DNA of 64,000 nt from Halalkalicoccus paucihalophilus (GCF_001593955.1 NZ_LTAZ01000015.1:1-64000); one strand, 5' to 3'. Shown: positions 47,338 to 58,141, numbered from the stretch's first letter. Numbers and translations are program-made. Notes: generated from the letters alone by a model not told the origin.

Positions 47338-47727
47338 TTGGGACAGCGAGAAGTATTTCGTCGGTCATCATCCAAGCAAGATGCTGAGGAACTCCTCGAG
47401 TTGATGGGCGAACAAGCACGCTTGCTTGGTTCGATCCTTATTGGTGGGTTCTACCAACCCAGTGCTTCGAAAACAGCGAAGACGACAACAAGTAAGAGCA
47501 CGATGATTGAGTGGCAAACTCTTCGTGAGCCCTCGAATCTTATTGGCCAGAGTATTGAACAAGCAGCAGTTCGAGATCGAACGGGAGTAACTATCTTAGC
47601 AGTCCAGCGCGGTGATGATGTGATTTCAAATCCAGATCCTGACTTCACGTTTAATCCAGGAGACATATTCGTGACTATTGGCACATTTGAGCAGCAAAAT
47701 CAGTTAGAAACACTCCTCACCGACTAA
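47338..47727 (+). CDS. TrkA-C (RCK_C) domain protein, possibly 5'-truncated
   Basis: A 129-residue frame from a TTG at 47338. The C-terminal 70 residues are a clear TrkA-C domain (SNLIGQSIEQAAVRDRTG, VTILAVQRGDDVISNP, FTFNPGDIFVTIGTFEQ). The N-terminal part (EELLELMGEQARLLGS) resembles the region linking to a transporter or channel. TrkA-C domains sense ligands such as nucleotides and gate K+ channels or antiporters. No ATG, and it abuts a destroyed MscS gene, so it is probably the surviving 3' end of a larger gene. Confidence 0.65.
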   Translation: MGQREVFRRSSSKQDAEELLELMGEQARLLGSILIGGFYQPSASKTAKTTTSKSTMIEWQTLREPSNLIGQSIEQAAVRDRTGVTILAVQRGDDVISNPDPDFTFNPGDIFVTIGTFEQQNQLETLLTD

Positions 47728-47862
47728 CGAAACAATCCTTACGTAGTGATTAATGCAGCAAATATGTTCATAGTTCCCCTCTGAATACATTCTTGATCGT
47801 GGGCTCACAGGCGGCATCCGTGACTCTGCTCGGCCAGTGCAAGCAAGAAGTACAAATACTAG

Positions 47863-48045
47863 AGGTACCAAATATATAACAATAGAAGAGTTTTAGAAAT
47901 AACATACGATAGACGGAATCCAGACTGTGAACCATGGCAATACGCCTGTCAACGCTGCGGAACTCCATATAAAGCAAAGCCGAAACTTTGCTATAACTGC
48001 AATGAAGCAACTGTTGTCCCGATTACACACGTGAGCCGCGAGTAA
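47863..48045 (+). pseudogene. Zinc-ribbon protein fragment without start
   Basis: After a TAG at 47860 a frame reads NPDCEPWQYACQRCGTPY, then KAKPKLCYNCNEATVVPI, stopping at TAA 48043-48045. CQRC and CYNC form a zinc ribbon. There is no ATG/GTG/TTG in frame, so the 5' end is missing. Unknown family; small zinc-ribbon proteins are common on haloarchaeal plasmids. Confidence 0.5.
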
Positions 48046-48275
48046 GATTTTTCGAAGCCATCTCGACCTTCAGGCTGAGATGGGTGTCGATATCGTTCTC
48101 CGTAGTGAACAATTCAACTCCTTCAATTAGATTGTTACTCCGTGCAAGATACACGTCCTGTATGTAGCCCTAGGTATCTCTACCAGTTCATCTGTGGAGG
48201 ATTTCATTGGAGCCGCAAAGATCCACAGGGCGACCAACAGGTCGCACAGGTCGCCCCGATCGGTCGAAGTCGATC

Positions 48276-49481
48276 CTATACGGTGTAGGTGTCCCCGCGC
48301 TCCGGGAGTTCGTCTACGCTATCCGGATCGACGTCCATGAGCGAGCTATCGGCCGTTGCGTGTGCGGCCGCCAGCACTGCCTCGAACACCTGTCGGACGC
48401 GAAACTCCCTATCGCCAAGCGTGCCCGCACTGAGTTCGAACAACACGCTACCGTAGCCGGCCAACGCGTGCCCGTTTCGGGCGATCCCGCCGAATGTGCC
48501 GCCGGGATATCGCGTATAGTTCGCTCCGTCGTATTCCGAGAGTGCGTCGTACATGGTGTAGACGAGCTGTTTCGAGAGGTTCTGTACGTCCTCGCCGACG
48601 TCCGGGTTGATCGGCCAGAACATCGAGCCCGTGACGATGTCGCCGTCGCCTGGATCGTTTGGATCCGGCGGGTAGTCTTCCATCTCCTCGTCTTCGTTCT
48701 CATCCTCGTCGGGGTTGAGAACGTCCTCGATATCGAACGTCGATTCGTAGTCGACAACATACGACCCTTGGCGGTGGAAGTCGACGATCCACGCCGGGTC
48801 GACGTCGTCGACCAGATCGATGACTGCCCGCGCCTCCGGAACGGGGTTTTCGGGGTACTCGTCGGGGAAGTTCTGGTAGAGTTCGTGTTCGGTCCAATCG
48901 TGGCGGTTGTACCGATTGATGTCCCAGCCGATTCCCTCCTCGGAGCCGGCGAAGATGCCGGTATCGGCGCCGAAAATGTCGCTTCCCTCGTCGTCCGCCG
49001 GCGCGTCCGTATCGACGTTATACCGTTGACGGGCGACGAAACCGTCGGGGTTTACCCGCGGAACGAGGTGGACGGACACGCCGTCGAGTATCCGCTCGGC
49101 CCTCGAATCACCGCTCACGAGGAATTGAAGAGCGGCGAGCGTTCCGTCAGCCATGAGACCCTCGTCGCCATGCTGGTGGGCGATCGCCATTACGTCGGGA
49201 CAGGAGTCGTGTTTCCGTACCGACACTGAGTAGAGTGGACGGCCCTGATTCGATTCACCGATTTGATCCACAGTCACCAAATCAAGGTTTTCGTCCGCCA
49301 GTCCGTACAGGATCGACTCTAGCTCGTCGTTATCGAGGAAATCGTCGTTCTCAAGGTACTCCGTGCCGAGTTCCCACTTCGTCTTGGGATCCGCTAGAGC
49401 CGCGGTCGAACCGCCCGCCGTGAGCGCCGCAATTCCCCCGACGGCTTTGAGCGTATCGCGCCTAGTTAGATGCATGTTCAT
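48276..49481 (-). CDS. Tat-exported M14 zinc carboxypeptidase
   Basis: A 401-residue protein starting with a twin-arginine signal (HLTRRDTLKAVGGIAAL, cleavage near ALA-DP). The M14 metal motif HxxE is present in IAHQHGDEGLMADG (His104, Glu107). Then come PRVNPDGFV, WDINRYNRHDW, the third ligand in IVDFHRQGSY, and the catalytic Glu in VLFELSAGTLG. An acidic insertion (about 252-285) is a haloarchaeal feature. It should remove C-terminal residues from peptides outside the cell. Either Met1 or Met3 could be the start. Confidence 0.88.
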   Translation of the reverse strand: MNMHLTRRDTLKAVGGIAALTAGGSTAALADPKTKWELGTEYLENDDFLDNDELESILYGLADENLDLVTVDQIGESNQGRPLYSVSVRKHDSCPDVMAIAHQHGDEGLMADGTLAALQFLVSGDSRAERILDGVSVHLVPRVNPDGFVARQRYNVDTDAPADDEGSDIFGADTGIFAGSEEGIGWDINRYNRHDWTEHELYQNFPDEYPENPVPEARAVIDLVDDVDPAWIVDFHRQGSYVVDYESTFDIEDVLNPDEDENEDEEMEDYPPDPNDPGDGDIVTGSMFWPINPDVGEDVQNLSKQLVYTMYDALSEYDGANYTRYPGGTFGGIARNGHALAGYGSVLFELSAGTLGDREFRVRQVFEAVLAAAHATADSSLMDVDPDSVDELPERGDTYTV

Positions 49482-50019
49482 TCACCACATGAAACAGAGG
49501 CAATATAAATTATTTTATAATATATAATATATATCCAAATAGATTGAGAATTTTCGTGTACAGCTTATGATTTTCCTGTAGGAAGAGTAGATCATCCTTG
49601 ACGAGAGTTTATATATTAAACAGAGTATCAAGAGTAATGTCCCAACCGACATCCAGAGCACGGTATCGACTACCGACCTCCTGAGCCCCCAACAGAATGG
49701 CACACCCAAGACTGATTGCTGATCCTCGACGCCTTCGAGAAATACCTCTGTAACCAGCCGATTACAGACGGTCAAGAACTCCGCCTCTGTCAGCCCATCG
49801 AACCCATCGCAAAGATGCACGGCATCGTCTCAGCGGGAGCCGTCCACTACCTTGACGTCGTCATTTTGATCAATACGATTGTCAGTAGTGGTTCGCTCAG
49901 TATTGCCGCCGCGTCGCCGTTCTCGAAGTTCTCCAGAAGATCCACTAAACCGTACAGCGGTCGGTCCGGCTGCGCTAGCAATGAGTCTACCTAAAACAGA
50001 ATCAGACGGAGTATCGAGT
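49482..50019. other. Intergenic with eroded coding fragment
   Basis: The first 130 bp are very AT-rich and hold the carboxypeptidase promoter. On the minus strand at about 49725-49820 a coding-like piece reads LTEAEFLTVCNRLVTEVF, but it has no start or family. The rest is unassigned. Confidence 0.4.
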
Positions 50020-50063
50020 CTTGTGCAACAGTCTCTACTGGAGAGCCACGATGTTGCACAAGG
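50020..50063. repeat. TTGTGCAACA inverted repeat, copy 2
   Basis: CTTGTGCAACA (50020-50030) and TGTTGCACAAG (50052-50062) are exact inverted copies around a 21-bp centre unlike the centres of the other copies. The outermost left base (T instead of C) breaks symmetry beyond 11 bp. Confidence 0.8.
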
Positions 50064-50655
50064 TGACGACACAGCCAGTTGCCGCACGCACTCATGCTCG
50101 TCAATGAAACAAGAAGCATACCCCCTTCCACGCCGCCTGTATATCACGCTATACCACAGCACAATTGCTGGCTGAATACCTACCGCCGGTTGAGATGGTT
50201 ATCAGCCTCCTTGTCCGATTCGTCGTTCCAAAAGCATGGTTGAGATCCCACCAACAGAGCCTCTGTCCGCCGACTAGACAGGCACGACCCTCAAGCCCGA
50301 CCCAGAGTTTATACCAAAGGACGGGCCCACAGAGCGTGATAACCCTCAAACTTGCCGATCGAGCCCGCATCGGTATCCCTGCGGGTACTGAGCCGGAGTC
50401 CGAATCCACGGCGAAGGGAACTCCCATCGCACTCAAACGAGATAATCTCATCAAACGTGGACGCGCACCTTGGCTAAAATAGAGTTCCTCCGAAGATTCT
50501 TCGATAGCCGCGGATTCGATGATGTTTGAAACAGAGTGGACGATTATTGCTGTTATACGGAATCTAAAACATCTATTTATTATATAGCACAGTCTTATTA
50601 CGCAAATGTCTAATATCGAAATTACTATTTACATCTGAGTAAATTTCTACACGCA
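50064..50655. other. Intergenic upstream of the levansucrase
   Basis: About 590 bp. Weak coding-like pieces occur but none is supportable. The 100 bp before 50656 are AT-rich and should contain the levansucrase promoter. Confidence 0.45.
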
Positions 50656-52011
50656 ATGGCAGATAAGAACGACCACGCTACACTGAATAGGCGAAGTCTC
50701 CTGAAGTCGGCCGGGGCATTCGGTGCTGCTAGCCTTGGATTACCACTCGGAACGAATCCCGTCGGCGCCGTTCAGACAGGTGATGCCAGCCAGTGGACAC
50801 GCACCGATGCAAACAAGATTACCCTCACTGACGAGACCACAGCGCCGGTGATCAACGATGATTCCGCTGTGATTTCGGATGATTACTGGATCTGGGATAC
50901 GTGGCCGCTTCGACATCGCGATGGCTCGATCGTGAAGATCAACGGCTGGCAGATCGTCTTCTCACTCACTGCGTCAAAAGATCTCGTGCCAGGTGCTCGT
51001 CACAACGAAGCGATGATTCGATATTTCTATTCGCGGAATGGGCATGATTGGCAGGAAGGCGGTGAAGCCTTTGAGAACCCACTCGGACACCATCAGTGGG
51101 CTGGCTCCGCGATGTACGACGAAAATGAAGATCAGATCTATCATTTCTATACGGCTACCAGCCCCGAGCCGGAGTTCCGACAGCGTCTCGCACTCGGCAA
51201 AGGCGCGACACTTGAAACGAATTCCCAGTCAGTTGAACTCACTGGTGAGCAAGAACACGTCATCATGGCCGAGGCCGATGGCGACCTGTACCAGACGTTA
51301 GAACAGTCCCGAGAGCAAGGGATCGTTTACGCGTTCCGTGATCCCTGGTATTTCCAGCATCCCGAAACCGGTGAGGATCTGATCGTCTTTGAGGGGAACA
51401 CGCCGACTGGGGGCGATAGCCCAGACGATCCCGAGAGCTACAACGGCAATGTTGGTGTGATGCAGGCGACGAACGAGGAGCTCACTGAGTGGGAGCTTCT
51501 CCCACCGAACCTAGAGGCAATTGAGGTCAACCAGCAACTGGAGCGTCCTCATTACGTTTTCAACAACGGTCGATGGTATCTCTTCGTGTTGAGCCACGAG
51601 TTTACGTTCGCTCCGGGTCTCTCGGGTCCCGATGCGCTCTACGGCTTCGTGAGTGACTCACTGTACGGTGATTACGAACCGCTCAACGAAAGCGGATTGG
51701 TCATTGCGAATCCTGAGGCTGCACCGTTTCAAGCGTACTCGTGGCTCGCGATGCCACAAGGGGATAACATCTTGGTTGAGAGCTTCGAGAACTTCCGCGG
51801 ACTGGACGACACTTCACAAGGCGAGATTAGCCTCGATGAAGTCGGCAGTCTTCCCGCTGAAGAACAGAAAGAACTGTTCGGTGGCACGCTCGCGCCAAGT
51901 TTGAAAGTTCAACTTGAGGGGACTGAGACGAGGATTGTAAGCGAGCTCAACGACGGCCATTTCCTGCCCTCGGGTGGGTCAGATGGAGGTGGAAACGGCA
52001 GCAATCGATAA
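50656..52011 (+). CDS. GH68 levansucrase/fructosyltransferase, Tat-exported
   Basis: A 451-residue exported enzyme. A twin-arginine signal (LNRRSLLKSAGAFGAAS) is followed by the five-bladed propeller of GH68. Catalytic residues are visible: nucleophile Asp81 in WIWDTWPL, stabiliser Asp229 in AFRDPWYF, and acid/base Glu296 in LERPHYVF. The enzyme transfers fructose from sucrose to form fructan, or hydrolyses sucrose. Complete and at normal length, with a glycine/serine-rich tail. It is a single gene; no sugar transporter is adjacent. Confidence 0.93.
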   Translation: MADKNDHATLNRRSLLKSAGAFGAASLGLPLGTNPVGAVQTGDASQWTRTDANKITLTDETTAPVINDDSAVISDDYWIWDTWPLRHRDGSIVKINGWQIVFSLTASKDLVPGARHNEAMIRYFYSRNGHDWQEGGEAFENPLGHHQWAGSAMYDENEDQIYHFYTATSPEPEFRQRLALGKGATLETNSQSVELTGEQEHVIMAEADGDLYQTLEQSREQGIVYAFRDPWYFQHPETGEDLIVFEGNTPTGGDSPDDPESYNGNVGVMQATNEELTEWELLPPNLEAIEVNQQLERPHYVFNNGRWYLFVLSHEFTFAPGLSGPDALYGFVSDSLYGDYEPLNESGLVIANPEAAPFQAYSWLAMPQGDNILVESFENFRGLDDTSQGEISLDEVGSLPAEEQKELFGGTLAPSLKVQLEGTETRIVSELNDGHFLPSGGSDGGGNGSNR

Positions 52012-52271
52012 GCAATCGGAGGAGTAGTCGTTGAAGATATCACCGGCGATTGAACGGAAATTTGTAGCTCTGTTGAATCTCTATACTTATTAATAAGCTT
52101 TCAGTAGCCGTGTTATGTCAGATCAAGTAGATAACGGCACAGCAATCGACTCTACTGATAGCTGTCAAGAGTGGTGTGCTGAATACAGAGGACATATTCA
52201 GCAGACGGCACAGTGCTCATTTTACTCATCAGCGACAAAACAGCTAAATCAGCAGTCGGTGAATACAGCGC

Positions 52272-52495
52272 ATGAATCCGATCACGTGGACGAAATCAAA
52301 AGGCATTGCATACGTCGGATTGGAAGCTGGGGCAACGATTTTCGTTGTCTCTTACTCGCTTTGACGGTGCTGAAACTCACCAACCCCTCCTACGAACCAG
52401 GCATTGACACGACACTCGTTGCTGTTGTCAGTATCTTCTTTGCCGTCATGGGCAAAAAATTCGAGAAGCCCGACACCGGGAGTACTAATGCGTAG
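52272..52495 (+). pseudogene. Frameshifted small membrane protein
   Basis: MNPITWTKSKGIAYVGLEA (ATG 52272) leads into a helix GATIFVVSYSL and then a TGA. The adjacent frame continues LALTVLKLTNPSYEPGID and a second helix TTLVAVVSIFFAVMG, ending DTGSTNA at 52493-52495. One indel near 52365 separates the two halves of a two-helix protein. Family unknown. Confidence 0.5.
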
Positions 52496-53133
52496 CCCTG
52501 CTGTAGCTACCGAATTACGGAATGCGCTTCCAGTAGCTAACCGGGGAGCGAGACACGCTCTGTAGTCAGCACGACTTCTAAAATCCATCACTATTTGAGG
52601 GTTTAAACACCGTTAAACCATCGTATGAAACTGATCAAACCAACTCACTGAACGAAAGAATAGCCAGCTCACGGAATATCATCCGTGGTCTCGGCTATCC
52701 GGAACGACTCGAGGTCCGTATACCAAAGCCCATATGGAACACGCGTTGCCAGCAAAATTGGATCAGACGGCTTTATTGAACCTCTCTTACTGTCTGGCGA
52801 TTGGCTGAGAATCTGATTTGGCATCGAATCCACGGAACCCGGTCGGAAGAGTGTCTCTGCTCAATGTCAACGCTGAGGGTTTCAACAGAGCCGTCCCACT
52901 CTATGCGGTAGTACTCCTAACAGTATTGCACCTTACGGTCAACGAGATCCTGGGTGTCCGCCGGTGGACGGCCGTGCTAGCCTACCCGGTGATGTTCGTG
53001 CATCGCCGGGCTCGTCGTATTTGAGGCGACGGTAATGCGGACAGCGTATGGCGGGATTGAAGCCGGGATTTGACGAAAGAACGCACCGAAACGATCCATC
53101 CAGGCCAGATCCACGGCTTTAGTTATGAGTAGC
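52496..53133. other. Intergenic, nothing supported
   Basis: About 640 bp between the frameshifted membrane protein and the MFS gene. A 68-codon frame at 52818-53024 has one hydrophobic stretch but no family resemblance; I do not support it. Confidence 0.45.
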
Positions 53134-54462
53134 TCACCCAAGCTCTTCCGAAGCAGGCTCGGTCAATGCTGCACAGTGACCGCCTTCCGGAAGTGGGCCA
53201 CAGAGAGCATCCTGGCCGCCACCAGTCGGAATGGCATATTTTCTGCGTTCAGCCTTTGGTCCCCTGTCTTCATTCACCGACTCGACTGTGTCAGGGAGGT
53301 ATCGCCACACCAATGGCACTAGAACGATTCCGGTCATGGCGGCAACGACAACGGTTCCTGGATACCCGGTAGTGACGTACAGTGGACCGGCCAGCGCACC
53401 GCCGATTCCGAATCCGAGTTGTCCGACGGACATATTGAGGCTCATCAGCGACCCACGGTGGGTATCCGGCACCATTTCGGTGAGCATCGCTTGGAAGGGG
53501 CTAGCTCGAGAGGCGAGAAGGGCCATCACGACGACGAAGAGGGCAAAGATTGCCCAAACTGTTGTCGTGACTGCGAGCGTGAACAACATCGCCACTGCAA
53601 CCGCGAGTGACGTCGCGACGATGACGCGCTTGCGGCCGACGGTGTCGGAGAACTTTCCCGACCGTGGACCGGCGATCGCGTTGCCGATACCGCCGAAGAA
53701 AAACAGGAGTGCGATCGCGGCCCCGGTAACGCCGTGACTCGTCTCGAGCCACGTCGGGAGGTAGGCGATGTACAACGAGATCCCCATGAACATGAGCGCG
53801 AAGCTGATGACGGCTGCAACGACGTCAGTTCGATGTAACAGTTCACCATATTCGCTGACGGCTGATCCGACTGAGAGCGGCTCGGGATTCGAGATCGGGA
53901 TCCGAGGCAGGACGAGGACGACGAGTGCAGCTGTAATCGCCATCACGACAGCGAAGGCGAGAAACGGTGTCCGAAAACCGAAGCGAGCTGCGAGTACCGT
54001 TCCGATCGGAATGCCGAGAATCTGGCCCACCGCGAGACCGCTCATCACCCAGCCGTTCGCCCAACCGCGTCGCTTCGGCGGGAAGTAGTCACCGACGTAG
54101 GCGACTGATGCGCCCGCGAGCATCCCGCCGGCGACCCCCGCGATCGCCCGCACACCGAGGAACGATCCGAAGTCCCAGATAAGTCCATGTAGTACGAGTG
54201 CGACCGTCATACTCGCCGTTCCAAGCACGAGCATCCGCTGGCGGCCGATCGTATCGGATACCGGCCCGGAAACGAGTGCGAACACGGCCACCGAAATGGC
54301 GTAGATCGTTATCAGCGTCCCCAGCGTCGATTCGGCAACCGCGAGTTCTCCCGCTACTCGCGGGAGGATCGGGGCGATGATCATCGTCTGACTTGAGAAA
54401 CAGAAGACCACGAGCCAGAGTATAAACAGAATTAGCCGATCGTCTCGAGTATCCAGTGTCAT
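53134..54462 (-). CDS. MFS transporter, 12-helix type
   Basis: A 442-residue membrane protein from ATG 54462 (MTLDTRDDRLILF). The frame extends 23 codons upstream without membrane or coding character. It has 12 helices. MFS motif A between helices 2 and 3 reads GPVSDTIGRQRMLVLG and the second-half copy GKFSDTVGRKRVIVA. It belongs to the drug:H+ antiporter-like group and probably exports a small molecule. The C-terminal tail is long and hydrophilic. The upstream DNA holds an IS-like hairpin at 54608. Confidence 0.88.
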   Translation of the reverse strand: MTLDTRDDRLILFILWLVVFCFSSQTMIIAPILPRVAGELAVAESTLGTLITIYAISVAVFALVSGPVSDTIGRQRMLVLGTASMTVALVLHGLIWDFGSFLGVRAIAGVAGGMLAGASVAYVGDYFPPKRRGWANGWVMSGLAVGQILGIPIGTVLAARFGFRTPFLAFAVVMAITAALVVLVLPRIPISNPEPLSVGSAVSEYGELLHRTDVVAAVISFALMFMGISLYIAYLPTWLETSHGVTGAAIALLFFFGGIGNAIAGPRSGKFSDTVGRKRVIVATSLAVAVAMLFTLAVTTTVWAIFALFVVVMALLASRASPFQAMLTEMVPDTHRGSLMSLNMSVGQLGFGIGGALAGPLYVTTGYPGTVVVAAMTGIVLVPLVWRYLPDTVESVNEDRGPKAERRKYAIPTGGGQDALCGPLPEGGHCAALTEPASEELG

Positions 54463-54607
54463 GAACGGCAGTTCGGTCTTATTTAGCGGGGAGCATGCAT
54501 ATCTCTTCCCGAGGCGCTCGCTCCCGTGCACTGACTTGTTGTTGGATCGCCGTCTGTTTCCGACCCAGGATAGCGATTGTCGTCCTCTTCACTGTCAATG
54601 TAAGCTA

Positions 54608-54627
54608 CCACGCCCTAAAGGGCGTGG
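54608..54627. repeat. IS605-type end hairpin remnant
   Basis: CCACGCCCT-AA-AGGGCGTGG is a perfect 9-bp stem with a 2-base loop. It is followed by CATTCCCC, typical of the subterminal hairpins of IS200/IS605-family elements. No transposase is attached here, so it is an orphan end. Confidence 0.55.
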
Positions 54628-54718
54628 CATTCCCCTACAATGAGACGAACTAAGACAGAACTGGAAAGTACTAGCCTTAACTGTCGATCTATGCCTACAG
54701 AACAGATACGACCATCAA

Positions 54719-55192
54719 TTAGGTATGGCTATCCTGCTGTCGCGGTATCGGTACAGTACTAGACCCCTCTTCTTCAATGAGAAGAGCGGTACGACCACCG
54801 TCCGCAAACGTAATTCCGCGATCAACAACCCACTGAGCCCAGTCCGCCCGGAGCGCAGACGCAACAGGATTTTGACACTGGCTGTGTTCCATTGCTATCC
54901 GTCGTGGAAAGAGGACGACTCGTTCGAAAAACGCACGCACACCTCGAGAACGGTTATCATTCACGGAGGCTGTCTCATAAACATCAGTATACCACCGCCA
55001 GACGTGATCAGCATCCTCTGGTGGCAATCCAGTTGTGCCAACTCGCCACTGAGAACCGTCGCTCTCACAATCGAGAGTATGGTGATAGCCAACATGGCCG
55101 TTCCGGGTGAGCGTAAGTGCAATGATTGTCTCACCGGAGTCTCTCCATCTATACTGATGTCTGTCGGTCTTTTTGAAGATTTGTAGCTCCAT
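54719..55192 (-). CDS. Protein of unknown function
   Basis: A 157-residue protein starting MELQIFKKTDRHQYRW. It has beta-rich N-terminal sequence (GETIIALTLTRNGHVGYHH) and Trp-rich middle (DADHVWRWYTDVYE, LRADWAQWVVD). There is no signal or membrane segment. It has haloarchaeal acidic composition and a clean ATG, so it is probably a real gene. Family not recognised. It lies between an orphan IS hairpin and a TTGTGCAACA repeat. Confidence 0.55.
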   Translation of the reverse strand: MELQIFKKTDRHQYRWRDSGETIIALTLTRNGHVGYHHTLDCESDGSQWRVGTTGLPPEDADHVWRWYTDVYETASVNDNRSRGVRAFFERVVLFPRRIAMEHSQCQNPVASALRADWAQWVVDRGITFADGGRTALLIEEEGSSTVPIPRQQDSHT

Positions 55193-55441
55193 CGTGTGTG
55201 AATATTAGGAGATAAATTCAGCTTCTAACGGGGTTGTGCTCATGGATATGTAAGTATGAATAGTAACCGCATATAAACTCCATTCCAATTTTATTTTGCT
55301 AAAATATATATCAATGACAATATGTGTTCGGTAACGAAAACGCATCCACGACTGGTATTGAGAGACACGCGATATCGACCGTTAGTAGCGACGCTATCCT
55401 TTAATAGGATCCAAAAGCCCTGTTTGTTCGTGAGATGATCC

Positions 55442-55485
55442 ACCTTGTGCAACAACAGGGGTGAAAACGATCTGTTGCACAAGGT
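55442..55485. repeat. TTGTGCAACA inverted repeat, copy 3
   Basis: ACCTTGTGCAACA (55442-55454) and TGTTGCACAAGGT (55473-55485) are exact 13-bp inverted copies around an 18-bp centre. It lies just outside the left end of the TnpB element. Confidence 0.85.
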
Positions 55486-55571
55486 TCACGAATGACATAT
55501 AATCAAGCGCATGCCCCCGCCTTCAGGCAGGGGTCGAGCGACCACAGAACTACACAATCTACCGACGACAC

Positions 55572-55709
55572 TCACTCCGGGGTCTGTTCCAGAACACGCT
55601 TCTCCCCTTCGAGGAGCAACCCCTTCCACGTCAGACCACGGTGCTTCTTCAGTTTCTTCAACCGCTCATACTGTTCATCGTCGTCAAACTCGATTCGGAT
55701 AGCAACCAT
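55572..55709 (-). CDS. 45-residue ribbon-helix/helical protein antisense to tnpB leader
   Basis: ATG at 55709-55707 gives MVAIRIEFDDDEQYERL followed by KKLKKHRGLTWKGLLLEG and KRVLEQTPE, then a stop at 55572. The strand followed by two helices resembles a short CopG/ribbon-helix-helix protein. It diverges from tnpB and is intact although tnpB is broken. I recall small genes of this kind beside haloarchaeal TnpB elements; its role could be regulation of the element. It is below usual gene-length cut-offs. Confidence 0.65.
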   Translation of the reverse strand: MVAIRIEFDDDEQYERLKKLKKHRGLTWKGLLLEGEKRVLEQTPE

Positions 55710-55759
55710 ACAGTATCACACAAACTGAACAGTTATGTGCGTTCCGGTATAACTAGTAG

Positions 55760-56576
<817 letters not shown>

Positions 56577-56697
56577 CTGGAGTCACCACACTCTCATCGT
56601 CCCAAAGAAACGCGCACGAACCGGAGTATCCACGGATAGGAGAAAGTCGCTCGCGTCGGGGGTGGCGCTAATGCCAGACCCCGAGCGCGAGGGTTCC

Positions 56698-56726
56698 CGC
56701 GCCTTTAGGCGCGTGGAGGATGTCAA
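56698..56726 (+). ncRNA. TnpB element right end / likely guide-RNA 3' region
   Basis: A CGCGCCT-TT-AGGCGCG stem followed by TGGAGGATGTCAA marks the element end. In related TnpB systems this end is transcribed as the guide RNA scaffold overlapping the 3' end of tnpB. Since tnpB is broken the RNA, if made, could only serve in trans. Confidence 0.4.
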
Positions 56727-56761
56727 GGCCGAGTTCATATACTGGAACCCCGTCCGAGCTT

Positions 56762-58141
56762 TCAGGTATCCATCTCAGTAGTCGCTGCTGGGTCAGACTG
56801 ACTGGCGTACGTCTCAGCCAACTCAACTACGTCGTAGACGTGAATTCCGGTTTTGAACCACAACACGCGATCAGCAGCGCTCCCAAACTCCTCGCTGGAA
56901 CAATCCAGTCGCTCTGAGACAGCGAGGACGAAGTTGTCCGCATCTACCTGTCGAATCTTCTCCAGCTTCGACTCCAAGTACTCGGGCGTCCAGAACCCGA
57001 CGACCTCGAGAATCGCCCGACGTCCATCCGGATGTTCGATCGCGAAATCGGGGATCATCACCTCTGCACCGAGGTCGAACACATCATCCTCTCGCACCAA
57101 CTTCCACTCCGTCGTCGCTCGCTCCCACTTCTGTGCGAGCGTCCGTTCGACGTCGCTATCGAAGTGGTTCCCGGCACTATAATGCGAATTTAACCCTTCA
57201 GTATGATCCAGCGTGAACTGCCGCGTCTCGCCGACAGTGTCGTCGACGAGTATCTCGGCGGTCATTTCCCACCGATCACAGAGCGGGAGCGCCGGGAGGA
57301 AGTTCGCCATTCGAATTCCGTACTTCTGTGATTGTGAGAACAGCGATGCCGGTCCATCGAGCACGGCTTCGTAGCCTGCAGCCTGATTAGTATCTCTGAC
57401 GCGTTCGCCATCGGCGTCGATCGGATAGATGCGGTGCATCAGCCCGAACAGCTTCACGTAGCTGAATACCGTCCCGAAGTGATCCCACACGCGAATTTGC
57501 ATTTCCGTTGCATCGTAGAGTACCGCCTGAGCGAGCGCGAGGTTATACCGAGTCAGCAGCCAGTCGATGGTGAGATCTGTCTTCTCGTACTCCTCAGTGC
57601 TACTGCCGGTCAGTGCGGTTGTTGACGTTGATGACGATATGCCTGTCTCTCCATCACTGGCGTACTGCTCGGCAGTCCGCGTCCCGGTTCGAACGAGGCG
57701 TTTGTTGTCCTCGAGATCAGCGTACATCCCTCGATAGCATTCTTCGAGCGAAATACCCAATGAATCGGCGACCCCGCTATACACCTCCAGCTTCTGGGTA
57801 TCCTCACCGAGGGTAGGCTGGCGGACGATTGGGTACTGTGCGTTGGCCCTCTCGAACAGTTGCCGACGGATCTCACGTGGTTCGACTGGCACGACGATCT
57901 CGAACTCACACTCGTCTTTCAGGAGTTTTGCCAATCCCTGAACGATCTTGTAATCGGTATCCGCAACGGTCAGTTCATCGATCGCATCCTCAAGATCGCC
58001 TTGCGGTTCGTCGAGATGAGCCTCGAACAGTACGATAAGTTCCCGAGCGGTTTTTCGATACCGTTGGTCGTCGGGGTCAATCAGCATCGGTGTAACCTCT
58101 TCGTCAGTCGTACGCGATCGTGCAAGATCAGCTGTTAGCAT
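56762..58141 (-). CDS. bax1: Bax1-type nuclease (DUF790), partner of XPB
   Basis: A 459-residue protein of the archaeal DUF790/Bax1 family. Its start overlaps the end of the xpb gene (58128-58141), so the two are cotranscribed, as is usual in archaea. The C-terminal nuclease region has a restriction-like core with VMIPDFAIEHPDGRRAIL, EVVGFWTPEYLESKLEKI; the Asp and Glu residues and the Lys fit a metal nuclease. Bax1 binds XPB and cuts 3' of DNA bubbles in proposed archaeal excision repair. The N-terminal region includes DLEDNKRLVRTG. Complete. Confidence 0.86.
   Translation of the reverse strand: MLTADLARSRTTDEEVTPMLIDPDDQRYRKTARELIVLFEAHLDEPQGDLEDAIDELTVADTDYKIVQGLAKLLKDECEFEIVVPVEPREIRRQLFERANAQYPIVRQPTLGEDTQKLEVYSGVADSLGISLEECYRGMYADLEDNKRLVRTGTRTAEQYASDGETGISSSTSTTALTGSSTEEYEKTDLTIDWLLTRYNLALAQAVLYDATEMQIRVWDHFGTVFSYVKLFGLMHRIYPIDADGERVRDTNQAAGYEAVLDGPASLFSQSQKYGIRMANFLPALPLCDRWEMTAEILVDDTVGETRQFTLDHTEGLNSHYSAGNHFDSDVERTLAQKWERATTEWKLVREDDVFDLGAEVMIPDFAIEHPDGRRAILEVVGFWTPEYLESKLEKIRQVDADNFVLAVSERLDCSSEEFGSAADRVLWFKTGIHVYDVVELAETYASQSDPAATTEMDT

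Noticed and set aside
48207..49229. Long plus-strand frame antisense to the carboxypeptidase
   Set aside because: It is a shadow of the M14 gene caused by GC-rich codon use; no family pattern.
49979..50175. 64-codon frame containing repeat copy 2
   Set aside because: The palindromic repeat accounts for much of it and the remainder has no family; not accepted as a gene.
52818..53024. 68-codon plus-strand frame with one hydrophobic stretch
   Set aside because: Basic composition and no recognisable family; could be an eroded gene but not supportable.
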